This document shows, one piece after another, positions 1 through 5,846 of a stretch of 8,213 nucleotides of DNA. Position 1 is the first letter of the stretch. Every line of letters starts with the position of its first letter. The position numbers and the translations under genes were made by a program. The stretch spans positions 1 through 8,213 of the forward strand of contig SXNB01000010.1 of the NCBI GenBank assembly GCA_005777205.1. Direction: 5' to 3'. The stretch is from Burkholderiales bacterium. GTDB taxonomy: Bacteria; Pseudomonadota; Gammaproteobacteria; Burkholderiales; SG8-39. The notes under the pieces were generated by a model. That model did not search any database. It was not told the DNA's origin and saw nothing but the letters and a program-made list of their open reading frames with translations.

Positions 1-84
1 AAGGCCAAAGGCAATGCCAAGGCCAAAGGCAATGCCAAGGCCAAAGGCAATGCCAAGGCCAAAGGCAATGCCAAGGCCAAAGGC
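1..84 (+). repeat. 18-bp perfect tandem repeat, 4.7 copies visible
   Basis: The unit AAGGCCAAAGGCAATGCC occurs four times without a mismatch (1-72), followed by its first 12 bases (73-84). The array then decays into AAGGCTAAG. It begins at or before the window edge, so the total copy number is unknown. Each unit is itself three related hexamers (AAGGCC, AAAGGC, AATGCC), giving Lys-Ala, Lys-Gly and Asn-Ala, which suggests growth from a 6-bp precursor. Identity at synonymous positions points to recent expansion. Confidence 0.95.
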
Positions 85-111
85 AAGGCTAAGATGGACG
101 CGAAGAAGTAG
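1..111 (+). CDS. 3' end of a Lys/Ala/Gly-rich repeat protein (partial)
   Basis: The only open reading that explains the start of the window is frame 1, ending at TAG 109-111. It encodes 36 residues: the hexapeptide KAKGNA four times, then KAKGKAKMDAKK. The N-terminal part lies outside the window, so the family cannot be named. Basic, low-complexity Lys/Ala tails are known in histone H1-like and AlgP-like DNA-binding proteins of proteobacteria, and also in some small secreted or cell-envelope proteins. Here the tail would be strongly positive and disordered. A strong terminator 25 bp after the stop supports this as a genuine gene end. The repeat unit is a multiple of three, so copy-number change would alter length without shifting frame. 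Coding is likely; function is unknown. Confidence 0.7.
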   Translation, partial: KAKGNAKAKGNAKAKGNAKAKGNAKAKGKAKMDAKK

Positions 112-136
112 GTTTTCGTCCTTCGGTTCGACCAGG

Positions 137-166
137 AAAACCCGGCTCCGGCCGGGTTTTTCTTTT
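137..166 (+). terminator. Rho-independent terminator
   Basis: A perfect 10-bp stem (AAAACCCGGC 137-146 with GCCGGGTTTT 151-160), a TCCG loop, and then T-rich TCTTTT to 166. It lies 25 bp after the stop of the repeat protein gene. The stem is flanked by A and T runs on the two sides, so it can also form in minus-strand RNA from the ABC operon, whose last stop is at 175. In that direction the T run is only four bases and is followed by CCTGGT, so it should be weaker. Confidence 0.88.
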
Positions 167-174
167 ACGGGCGG

Positions 175-963
175 CTAGCGCTGCAGAATGCGGCGCGCGA
201 GGTAGGAAGCCATGTCCACCAGCGTTACCAGCGCGATCATGGCGATCAGGATCGAGCTGGTCTCCTGCATGTGAAAGAGGCCCATGTGGAAGGCCAGCAT
301 TTGCCCCAGGCCTCCCCCGCCCACCACGCCCAACACCGCAGCGGCGCGGATGTTGTTCTCCCACCGGTACAGCGTGTAGGACATCAGTTGCGGCAGGATT
401 TGCGGCAGGGTCGAATAGAGAAAGACGCGGCCTGTGGCCACGCCCTGCGCGCGCAACGCGAAGGCGGGGCCGGGAGGCGAATTCTCGATCGCCTCGGCGA
501 ACAGCCGTCCCAGCACGCCGGACGTATGCAGCGCCAGCGCGAGCGTGCCCGCCAGGGGCCCCAGGCCGGCGGCGATGATGAGCAGCGCGGCCCAGACCAG
601 CTCCGGGATCGAGCGCAGGCCGTTGAGAACAAGCCGCGTCGGCACGCGCCAACGCGCGCGGTCGCCGGCATGCGTCCGGCTGGCCGGCAGCGCGAGGGCG
701 AGCCCGCCGATGACGGCGAGCAGGGTGCCGAGGGCGGACATGGCGATCGTCTCCAGGCTCGCCCAGCCCAGTTTGCGCAGGAACGACAGCTCGGTTGACG
801 GCGACAGCAGCTCGGCGAGGAAGCGGCCCATTCTCCGGGCCGAATCGACCGAGAGGAACTTCGCCCATTGCAGGTCCAGCGACCAGAAGCTCGCCACGGT
901 CAGGGCGACCAGCCCGGCGAGGAACCAGCAGGCGGCGCAGCTCCAGCCCGACGGACGGTTCAT
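175..963 (-). CDS. phnE: PhnE-type ABC transporter permease, second copy
   Basis: Inner-membrane permease of a binding-protein-dependent importer, 262 residues, within the usual PhnE range. Hydrophobic segments appear near residues 11-30, 68-93, 112-150 and 236-255. The EAA-type cytoplasmic loop that docks the ATPase is at about 157-178 (AEAIENSPPGPAFALRAQG), followed by LPQILPQLMSYTLYRWE and the family-typical AVLGVVGGGGLGQ at 209-221. The ATG at 963-961 overlaps the TGA of the preceding permease in an ATGA arrangement, so translation is probably coupled. A GGGTGA sits 4 nt upstream. A longer reading in this frame extends to 1569, but it is the out-of-frame shadow of the upstream permease. 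It likely pairs with its paralogue as a heterodimer. Permease class is secure; substrate is not. Confidence 0.9.
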   Translation of the reverse strand: MNRPSGWSCAACWFLAGLVALTVASFWSLDLQWAKFLSVDSARRMGRFLAELLSPSTELSFLRKLGWASLETIAMSALGTLLAVIGGLALALPASRTHAGDRARWRVPTRLVLNGLRSIPELVWAALLIIAAGLGPLAGTLALALHTSGVLGRLFAEAIENSPPGPAFALRAQGVATGRVFLYSTLPQILPQLMSYTLYRWENNIRAAAVLGVVGGGGLGQMLAFHMGLFHMQETSSILIAMIALVTLVDMASYLARRILQR

Positions 964-1805
964 GCGATCACCCGGCGCAGCCACGCGCTCGCGGTGTCCG
1001 CGAGCCCGACCAGGAGCATGAACACGATCAGCATCGTGGCCACCTCCGAGCCTTGGAACATTTTCATGGAATTGTCCATCTGCTGGCCGAGGCCGCCGGC
1101 GCCGATGAAGCCCAGCACCGCCGAGGAGCGGATTGCGCATTCCCAGCGGTAGACGGTGTAGCTGGTGAGCTCGGAAGCGCTTTGCGGCAGCAGGGCATAG
1201 AAGAAGGCCTGCAGGCGGCCGGCGCCGTTGCGTAGCAGCGCGTGCGTCGCCTGCCGCTCGTCGCTCTCGAGGATCTCCCCGTACACCTTGCCGAGCATCC
1301 CGCCGTAGGTGAGCGCGATGGCGAGCACGCCGGCGGTGGGGCCCAGGCCGACCACGCGCACGAACACCAGCGCCCAGACCAGCTCCGGCACGCTGCGCAG
1401 CACGATCAGCAGGCCGCGCACGGCCTGGCGCAGCACGAACGGCAGCGCGTGCATCCGCCCGGGCAGGGCCGAGACCGATAGCACGCTGGTGGAGACCAGG
1501 GTGAGCGGAATCGCGATCAGCAGCGCGAGCGCCATCCCAGCGGTGGCGATGGCCACCGTACGCCAGCATTCACGCGCCACCAGCAGAAGGAACTCGGGTT
1601 CTATTTTCGGCGGCAGGAAATCGCCGACGAAGCGCGCCGTGGAGCGCAGCGCGTCCGGCTCCAGCATCGTCCAGGGCCGGAACTCAGTCAGCGCCAGCGT
1701 CGGCGCGAGCAGCGCCAGCGCCGCCAGGAACCAGAACACGCGCCCGATCCAGGCCGGGTCGCGCAGTTCCGGTGCGATCGCTGTGGCGGCGGCGGGCGTG
1801 GGCAT
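960..1805 (-). CDS. phnE: PhnE-type ABC transporter permease, first copy
   Basis: Inner-membrane permease of 281 residues. Membrane segments are predicted by eye near 21-40, 82-107, 128-170 and 255-275. The EAA loop lies around 176-197 (GEILESDERQATHALLRNG), followed by RLQAFFYALLPQ. Then comes YRWECAIRSSAVLGFIGAGG at 219-238, clearly homologous to the same region of the second permease (YRWE..IR..AVLG..G.GGLGQ). The ATG at 1805-1803 lies 18 bp after the ATPase stop with no good Shine-Dalgarno, so it is probably translated by coupling. Its TGA overlaps the next gene's ATG by 4 bp. Two adjacent PhnE paralogues are known in several phosphonate-type loci. The ligand cannot be read from the permease. 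Confidence 0.9.
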   Translation of the reverse strand: MPTPAAATAIAPELRDPAWIGRVFWFLAALALLAPTLALTEFRPWTMLEPDALRSTARFVGDFLPPKIEPEFLLLVARECWRTVAIATAGMALALLIAIPLTLVSTSVLSVSALPGRMHALPFVLRQAVRGLLIVLRSVPELVWALVFVRVVGLGPTAGVLAIALTYGGMLGKVYGEILESDERQATHALLRNGAGRLQAFFYALLPQSASELTSYTVYRWECAIRSSAVLGFIGAGGLGQQMDNSMKMFQGSEVATMLIVFMLLVGLADTASAWLRRVIA

Positions 1806-1823
1806 GGAGGTGGCGATGTCCGG

Positions 1824-2651
1824 CTAGCGGCAGTAGGGCGCCGTCGGTACTGCAGCGGCCGGAACGTCCTCGGGGGCCGCAGGCGCGCCGGCCAGTTCGT
1901 GCTCGCGCTGCGCGTACAGCGTCGCGAGCCGTTCCTTCGAGACCTCCGCGGCAGGAAGATCGAAGCGGATCTCGCCATCGCGCATCCCCAGCACGCGCGG
2001 GAAGCGCGTCGCCACGTCCACCTGGTGCAGGGTGCACACCAGCGTAACGCCGCGCTCGCGGGCCGCGCGTGTCAGCGTTTCGATCGCGCGCGCGGCGCGC
2101 GAAGGATCCAGCGACGACAGCGGTTCGTCGACCAGCCACAGGCTCGCGCTGGAGACGAGCGCGCGCGCCAGGCCAACCCGCTGCCGCTCGCCGCCCGAGA
2201 GCCGGTCGACTCGCTCCCAGAGCTTGTCGGCGAGGTCGAACTGCGTCAGCGCGGATTGGGCCTCGGCGATCCCGGTCGGGTAGAGCAGCGAGCGCAGGCT
2301 CGCGAACAGCGACTGCTGCGGCAGGCGCGCCGCGAGGACGGCGGTCACCACGCGCTGGCGCGGCGGCAGCGGAGGCGCCTGGGGCGCAAGGAACAGCCGG
2401 CCGCGCAGCTCCTGCACTTGCGCAACCGGCAGCGACCAGGGGTCGATGCCATCGAGCTCGATTCGCCCTGCGGCGGGCTTGAGCGCGCAGGCGAGCGCGT
2501 GCAGCAGCGTCGTCTTGCCGGCCCCCGAGGGGCCGACCACCGCCACCTGCTCGCCCGGGGCGACGGCCAGCTGCGCCGGCCTCAAGGCCGGTGCGCTGTC
2601 GGCGCTCGCGGCGGGATGGCGCGCCGCGAGTCCGTGCAGGGTGACTTTCAC
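1824..2651 (-). CDS. phnC: PhnC-type ABC transporter ATP-binding protein
   Basis: Cytoplasmic ATPase that powers the importer, 275 residues. Walker A GPSGAGKTT is at 40-48, the Q-loop glutamine at 91, the signature LSGGERQ at 151-157, Walker B LWLVDEP at 171-177, the D-loop SLD at 180-182 and the H-loop His at 209. CTLHQVDVA (206-214) around the H-loop and the LFASLRSLLYP insert before the signature are typical of PhnC. The chosen start is GTG at 2651-2649, giving MKVTLHG. There is no in-frame ATG upstream of the Walker A, and the frame further upstream only shadows the binding-protein gene. It begins 16 bp after the phnD stop with no clear Shine-Dalgarno, suggesting reinitiation. An Ala/Pro-rich tail of about 20 residues extends past the ABC fold. 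Confidence 0.9.
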   Translation of the reverse strand: MKVTLHGLAARHPAASADSAPALRPAQLAVAPGEQVAVVGPSGAGKTTLLHALACALKPAAGRIELDGIDPWSLPVAQVQELRGRLFLAPQAPPLPPRQRVVTAVLAARLPQQSLFASLRSLLYPTGIAEAQSALTQFDLADKLWERVDRLSGGERQRVGLARALVSSASLWLVDEPLSSLDPSRAARAIETLTRAARERGVTLVCTLHQVDVATRFPRVLGMRDGEIRFDLPAAEVSKERLATLYAQREHELAGAPAAPEDVPAAAVPTAPYCR

Positions 2652-2667
2652 CGCGAAGGCGCAGCGG

Positions 2668-3519
2668 CTACTTGATGAGGCCCGCGCTGCGGCCAGCGGC
2701 CTCGAGGTCCTTGTAGTTCTCGGCCCGCGTCGGGATGTACTTCGTGGCGCGGTTGAGTGACAGGATCTCCTGGCCTTCCGGGTTGGACATTGACAGGTCG
2801 AGCAGCGCCTTGGTGAGGCGCTCGCGCAGCGCGACCGGCATGTCCACGTGCACCGACCAGTTGTAGTTGTAGAAGGGTGGCGTAGTGAAGAACACGTTGA
2901 CCTTCGTGGTGTCCACTTTCTTCTCGTCGACGAACTTGCGCCACACCGTGATGTCGAGCGCCGCCGCGTCCACCCGCCCGCCGACCACCGAGGCGATGGT
3001 GGCGTCATGCGCGCCGGAATAGGCGATCCGCTTGAAGTCCTTTTCCGGGTCGATCTTCGCCAGCAGGAGGTTGGCGCGCGGCATCAGGTGCCCGGAGGTG
3101 CTGGATTGGGAACCGAAGCTCACCTGCTTACCCTTCAGGTCGGCGAGCAACTTGATGCCGGAGTTCGTCATCGTAATGAACACCGAGCGAAACTGGGTGT
3201 CTTCCTCGCGCTGCGCAATCGGCACGATCTTGCCGCCGGAGCGCAACTGCGCCTGGACGTGGGTGAAGCCGCCGATCCAGGCCGCATCGACCTGCTTGTT
3301 GACCAGCGCCTCGACCGCGGCCGGGTAGTCGTTCACCGGGGTGAACTCGACCTTCATCAACATCGTGCGCTCGAGGTACTTCGTCAGCGGCCCGAACTTG
3401 CGCACCTGCTCGGTGGCGGCTTCCTCGGGGATGGTGGTGACCTTCAGGACCTGCTGCGCCAGGGCAGGGGGGGCAAGCAGCGCGAGCACAGCAAAAGAGG
3501 CGAGGACGTTGCGGAACAT
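2668..3519 (-). CDS. phnD: PhnD-family periplasmic binding protein (phosphonate or selenate-like ligand)
   Basis: Periplasmic solute-binding protein, 283 residues. A signal peptide is visible (MFRN, hydrophobic core 5-18, cleavage likely after ALA at 21). The mature chain has the PhnD-family landmarks: VNDYPAAVEALVNKQVDAAW (62-81), SQSSTSGHLMPR (137-148, the Ser/Thr-rich anion-binding loop) and YSGAHDATIASV (167-178). A VDAAALD stretch and the C-terminal IPTRAENY complete the pattern. From memory, SSTSGHLMPR with the TTPPFYNYNW and ENY...AAGRSAGL endings is closest to the PhnD branch annotated as putative selenate ABC transporter binding proteins, so the ligand may not be a phosphonate. The start at 3519 is preferred over 3576 because it gives the signal peptide directly and has AAGAG (3531-3527) 7 nt upstream. 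It is the first large gene of the importer operon. Confidence 0.92.
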   Translation of the reverse strand: MFRNVLASFAVLALLAPPALAQQVLKVTTIPEEAATEQVRKFGPLTKYLERTMLMKVEFTPVNDYPAAVEALVNKQVDAAWIGGFTHVQAQLRSGGKIVPIAQREEDTQFRSVFITMTNSGIKLLADLKGKQVSFGSQSSTSGHLMPRANLLLAKIDPEKDFKRIAYSGAHDATIASVVGGRVDAAALDITVWRKFVDEKKVDTTKVNVFFTTPPFYNYNWSVHVDMPVALRERLTKALLDLSMSNPEGQEILSLNRATKYIPTRAENYKDLEAAGRSAGLIK

Positions 3520-3536
3520 GGCAGAACTCTTTTTCT

Positions 3537-3647
3537 TCAGGGGGACGTGGATCGGATAGGGCGCGCGGCGCCGCACAGGTAGGCATGCGGCTGGGTGGAG
3601 TACCCCAGCAGGGAACGGCGGGTACGGCAGGAACGGGTTTCGATCAT
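3537..3647 (-). CDS. Short upstream ORF, possible leader peptide
   Basis: A 36-codon ORF from ATG (3647-3645) to TGA (3539-3537), ending 17 bp before the phnD start. It begins MIETRSCRTRRSLLGY, has Cys codons 7 and 25, and is rich in Arg and Ser. It has a near-ideal Shine-Dalgarno, AGGGAG at 3660-3655, 7 nt from its ATG. I do not recognise the peptide. Position, size and ribosome site fit a cis-acting leader peptide or translationally coupled uORF controlling the importer. Most of its third positions are G/C, but that is also the background here and proves little. It could be fortuitous; I rate real translation a little better than even. Confidence 0.5.
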   Translation of the reverse strand: MIETRSCRTRRSLLGYSTQPHAYLCGAARPIRSTSP

Positions 3648-3654
3648 GGGTATG

Positions 3655-3660
3655 CTCCCT
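3655..3660 (-). promoter_or_regulatory. Shine-Dalgarno of the upstream ORF
   Basis: AGGGAG on the minus strand, 7 nt from the ATG at 3647. It is better than the ribosome site of phnD itself (AAGAG, 3531-3527) and is the main reason for taking the short ORF seriously. Confidence 0.55.
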
Positions 3661-3678
3661 ACGGAGAAACTTTCTACG

Positions 3679-3700
3679 AAAAAACCGCTGCAGCGATTTT
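3679..3700 (-). terminator. Possible intrinsic terminator or attenuator hairpin
   Basis: On the minus strand AAAATCGC, loop TGCA, GCGGTTTT forms an 8-bp stem with one G-U pair, running into six T residues (3684-3679). It lies 70 bp after the stop of the dioxygenase gene and 31 bp before the upstream ORF start. It can therefore end the dioxygenase transcript, or act as an attenuator if transcription of the importer starts further upstream. The stem is A/T-rich with only three G-C pairs, so efficiency is uncertain. The core is a perfect CGCTGCAGCG palindrome. Confidence 0.45.
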
Positions 3701-3701
3701 A
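3696..3701 (-). promoter_or_regulatory. Candidate -10 element for the importer operon
   Basis: TAAAAT on the minus strand matches the sigma-70 -10 consensus at five of six positions, within a GGGTAAAATCG context. No convincing -35 hexamer lies 15-19 bp upstream (the best is ATGAAC at 15 bp). A start about 7 nt downstream would give a leader of roughly 40 nt before the short ORF. It overlaps the upstream arm of the 3679-3700 hairpin, so one of the two readings may be wrong. Confidence 0.25.
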
Positions 3702-3727
3702 CCCTGCTCGCTCGGTGTTCATTCCGC

Positions 3728-3741
3728 GCCCCTTACGGGGC
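3728..3741. other. Small GCCCC/GGGGC stem-loop
   Basis: Perfect 5-bp inverted repeat GCCCC-TTAC-GGGGC, 29 bp beyond the dioxygenase stop. It has no T tract on either side, so it is not an intrinsic terminator on its own. It may add 3'-end structure to the dioxygenase message, or be chance in GC-rich DNA. Confidence 0.3.
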
Positions 3742-3769
3742 AACGCAATTGACGCTCGTCCGGGAGTAG

Positions 3770-4834
3770 CTAGACGGCTTCCAGCGGTACCGTGAAGCGG
3801 GTTTCCTTGACCACGATGCCGCCGCGGTCGCCCGGGGTGACCCCGCCGTAGCGTGCGGCGAACGGCTCGGGCAGCGGCCGGCCGCCGGGCGGCGCAAGCC
3901 ACAGGCGCAGCAGGTGGCGATGGCGCGCAGGCTCGGGCCAGTTCTCGAAATCGTTGCGCGAATGCAGGATCTGGTGGTTGTGCAGGAACTGCATGTCCCC
4001 GGGCAGGAAGGCCATCGAGAGGTGGATCGAAGGGTCGTTCACCAGTTCGTCCATGAGGTCCATAGCCGCGACCTGGGCGGCCGTAAGGCGTGCCGCCTCC
4101 GGGAACAGCTGCTGCGCCGACTCGATGTACTGGCGAACGTAGATGCAGGTGAGGCGTCCCTCGTGCCAGTGGTACACCGGCATGTCGAACCAGGGCTTCA
4201 TGCCCTCGGGCACTTCGCCGCGCCGGTCGGTGGGAAAGGGCAGGAACAGGGCCGGCACCAGGTCCGGGCGCCGCGCCAGGACTTCCTTGTAGACCGTCAT
4301 CGAGCTGGCGAGGAAACTCTCGCCGCCCGACTTGGCCGTCTTCAGGCACAACAGCCCGACGATATCCACCGAATCCGTGTGGTACTCCAGGCGCCGGTTG
4401 GTCTGGTAATAGCGGACTTTGGGATCCTGGATGTCCAGACCAAGGTCCTTCACATGCCCCAGCAGGTGGCCCTTCGCGTTCTGCGAGCGCGGGCGACCCA
4501 GGTGCGCGCCAATCCCCATGTAGGCGATCGCCTGCTCCTCGCGGCTGTAGCGGTCCACCGGTAGCCCGCGCAGCATGAAGAAGCCCCGGCCCTCCAGCAG
4601 TTCCTGCAGCAGTCCGCGCAGGGTGTCGCCGAAGGAACCCAGCGGGAAGGTGCCCGTCGAGATCTCCGCCAGCGGCCGGCCGGACGATTTGAAGGCGCGC
4701 ACCGCGGCGTCGATGTCGGCCAGCTCGCGCTCGCCCAGGCGGTAGAGCCAGGCGGCCTCGTGTTTCGCAAAATCGGGGCCGGTCCAGGCCGAGGGACCGC
4801 TGACCGGGCCGGGGGGCATGCTAGGCTGGTTCAT
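3770..4834 (-). CDS. TauD/TfdA-type Fe(II)/2-oxoglutarate-dependent dioxygenase
   Basis: A cytoplasmic non-haem iron oxygenase, 354 residues, somewhat longer than classic TauD (about 280). Such enzymes couple decarboxylation of 2-oxoglutarate to hydroxylation of a small organic substrate, such as taurine, alkyl sulfates, phenoxyacids or carnitine precursors. The iron ligands are visible as the HxD in EYHTDSVDIVG (H152, D154) and the distal His in LHNHQILHSRNDF (H291). RHLLRLW (306-312) supplies the 2-oxoglutarate-binding Arg. FFMLRGLPVD (85-94) and CLKTAKSGGESF (163-174) are also family-typical. The ATG at 4834 is chosen. ATG 4819 is possible, and neither has a good Shine-Dalgarno. The reading to 4870 would overlap the divergent gene and is less likely. 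The substrate cannot be predicted. Confidence 0.88.
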   Translation of the reverse strand: MNQPSMPPGPVSGPSAWTGPDFAKHEAAWLYRLGERELADIDAAVRAFKSSGRPLAEISTGTFPLGSFGDTLRGLLQELLEGRGFFMLRGLPVDRYSREEQAIAYMGIGAHLGRPRSQNAKGHLLGHVKDLGLDIQDPKVRYYQTNRRLEYHTDSVDIVGLLCLKTAKSGGESFLASSMTVYKEVLARRPDLVPALFLPFPTDRRGEVPEGMKPWFDMPVYHWHEGRLTCIYVRQYIESAQQLFPEAARLTAAQVAAMDLMDELVNDPSIHLSMAFLPGDMQFLHNHQILHSRNDFENWPEPARHRHLLRLWLAPPGGRPLPEPFAARYGGVTPGDRGGIVVKETRFTVPLEAV

Positions 4835-4861
4835 CAACGCTAGATTACCGGGAGAAACAGA
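4835..4861. promoter_or_regulatory. 27-bp divergent intergenic region
   Basis: This is the whole space between the dioxygenase ATG (minus, 4834) and the binding-protein ATG (plus, 4862). It contains the plus-strand Shine-Dalgarno GGGAG (4850-4854), 7 nt from the ATG. Two full promoters cannot fit, so at least one must lie inside a neighbour's coding sequence. The plus-strand candidates are weak: CTGACC 4800-4805 with TAGGCT 4822-4827, and TAGATT 4841-4846 as a lone -10. I found no convincing minus-strand promoter. Confidence 0.5.
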
Positions 4862-5827
4862 ATGAAGCATGCGTTTGCTGCACTCGTTTCGCTTGCTTTA
4901 TGCGGCGGCGCGCTCGCCCAGGGGTATCCCAACAAGCCGATCACCTTCATCATCCCCTTCGCCGCCGGCGGCGACTCCGACCTCTCGGGCCGCAACGTCG
5001 CGGCGCACGCGCAGAAGTACCTCAACAACCAGCCCATCGTCTCGGTCAACCGCACCGGCGCCTCGGGCACCATCGGCGCGCAGGCGGTGCGCACCGCCGC
5101 GCCGGACGGCTACACCCTGCTGGTGGCGCGCATCGCCACGCATGCCATCGCGCCGGCGCTCGATTCCAAGGTGCCCTACAAGTGGAACGAGTTCACCATG
5201 CTGTCGCTGATCGAGCTCAACCCGTTCATCTGCTACATCAAGGCCGACGCGCCGTGGAAGAACGCGGCCGAGCTGATCGCGACGGCGCGCACGCATCCGG
5301 GCAAATTGAACTTCTCCACCTCGGGCGTGGGCACCAGCCAGAACATGTCGGTGCAGTACTGGATGACGCTCGCCAGCCTCACCAAGGACCACGCGGTGGG
5401 CATCCACTATAAGGGCGGCGGCGAGGTGACCACCGCGGTGCTGGGCCAGCAGGTGGATTTCGCCTGCAACAACGCGCCCACGGTGATCCCGCACGTGAAA
5501 TCGGGCGCGCTGCGCGGGCTGTTCGTCACGCCCGAGAAGCTGGCCGAGCTGCCCGGCGTGCCCAGCGCGACCGAGGCTGGCTTCCCGGACATGAACCGTA
5601 TTGTCGGCTGGACCGCGCTCATGGGGCCGCCGGGAATGCCCAAGGAAGCCGTGGACCGCTGGGTGGACACCTTCGCCAAGCTGGCGAAGGACCCGGCCTG
5701 GCAGACGGGCAACGCCAGGATCGGCGGCATCGCCGCGATCCGCTCGCCGGCCGAGACCGAGCAGTTCGTCCGCGAGCAGTTCGAGCTTTACGCCAGGCTC
5801 GTCGCCCTGCTCGGCATCCGCCAGTAG
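4862..5827 (+). CDS. Bug/TctC-family tripartite tricarboxylate transporter binding protein
   Basis: Periplasmic solute-binding protein, 321 residues, normal Bug length. The signal peptide is MKHAFAALVSLALCGGALA with cleavage before QGYP. The mature N-terminus YPNKPITFIIPFAAGGDSD holds the PFAAGG loop that binds the ligand carboxylate. Further Bug features are VNRTGASGTIGAQAV, APDGYTLLV, NFSTSGVGTSQNM, HYKGGGEVTTAVLGQQVDF and GPPGMPKEAVDRW. Bug proteins bind small carboxylates, amino acids or related acids. No TctA or TctB membrane gene is beside it, as is common for the expanded orphan Bug sets of Burkholderiales. It has a good Shine-Dalgarno (GGGAG, 7 nt) and is followed after 19 bp by the ThDP enzyme, so the two are probably co-transcribed. 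It may deliver, or simply sense, the acid metabolised by its neighbours. The ligand is unknown. Confidence 0.95.
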   Translation: MKHAFAALVSLALCGGALAQGYPNKPITFIIPFAAGGDSDLSGRNVAAHAQKYLNNQPIVSVNRTGASGTIGAQAVRTAAPDGYTLLVARIATHAIAPALDSKVPYKWNEFTMLSLIELNPFICYIKADAPWKNAAELIATARTHPGKLNFSTSGVGTSQNMSVQYWMTLASLTKDHAVGIHYKGGGEVTTAVLGQQVDFACNNAPTVIPHVKSGALRGLFVTPEKLAELPGVPSATEAGFPDMNRIVGWTALMGPPGMPKEAVDRWVDTFAKLAKDPAWQTGNARIGGIAAIRSPAETEQFVREQFELYARLVALLGIRQ

Positions 5828-5846
5828 CGCGGACGATTCTCGCACC

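Noticed and set aside
1..84. CRISPR array or short direct-repeat locus
   Set aside because: The 18-bp units are directly contiguous with no spacers and are in frame with a coding sequence ending at 111.
964..1569. Upstream extension of the second permease to 1569
   Set aside because: The extension is the out-of-frame shadow of the first permease. The ATGA overlap at 963-960 and the MNRPSGW start fit a coupled permease pair.
2652..3008. N-terminal extension of the PhnC-type ATPase to 3008
   Set aside because: The extra residues lie wholly within the binding-protein gene in another frame and are Ser/Arg/Thr-rich shadow sequence. The ABC fold begins after the GTG at 2651.
3520..3576. 19-residue N-terminal extension of the binding protein (start at 3576)
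   Set aside because: It would place MRRRAPYPIHVPLKKKSSA ahead of a complete signal peptide, whereas the ATG at 3519 has its own Shine-Dalgarno.
3595..3795. Plus-strand 66-codon open frame in the gap between the dioxygenase and importer genes
   Set aside because: It has no clear ribosome site, runs into the antisense of the dioxygenase 3' end, and its peptide shows no recognisable feature.
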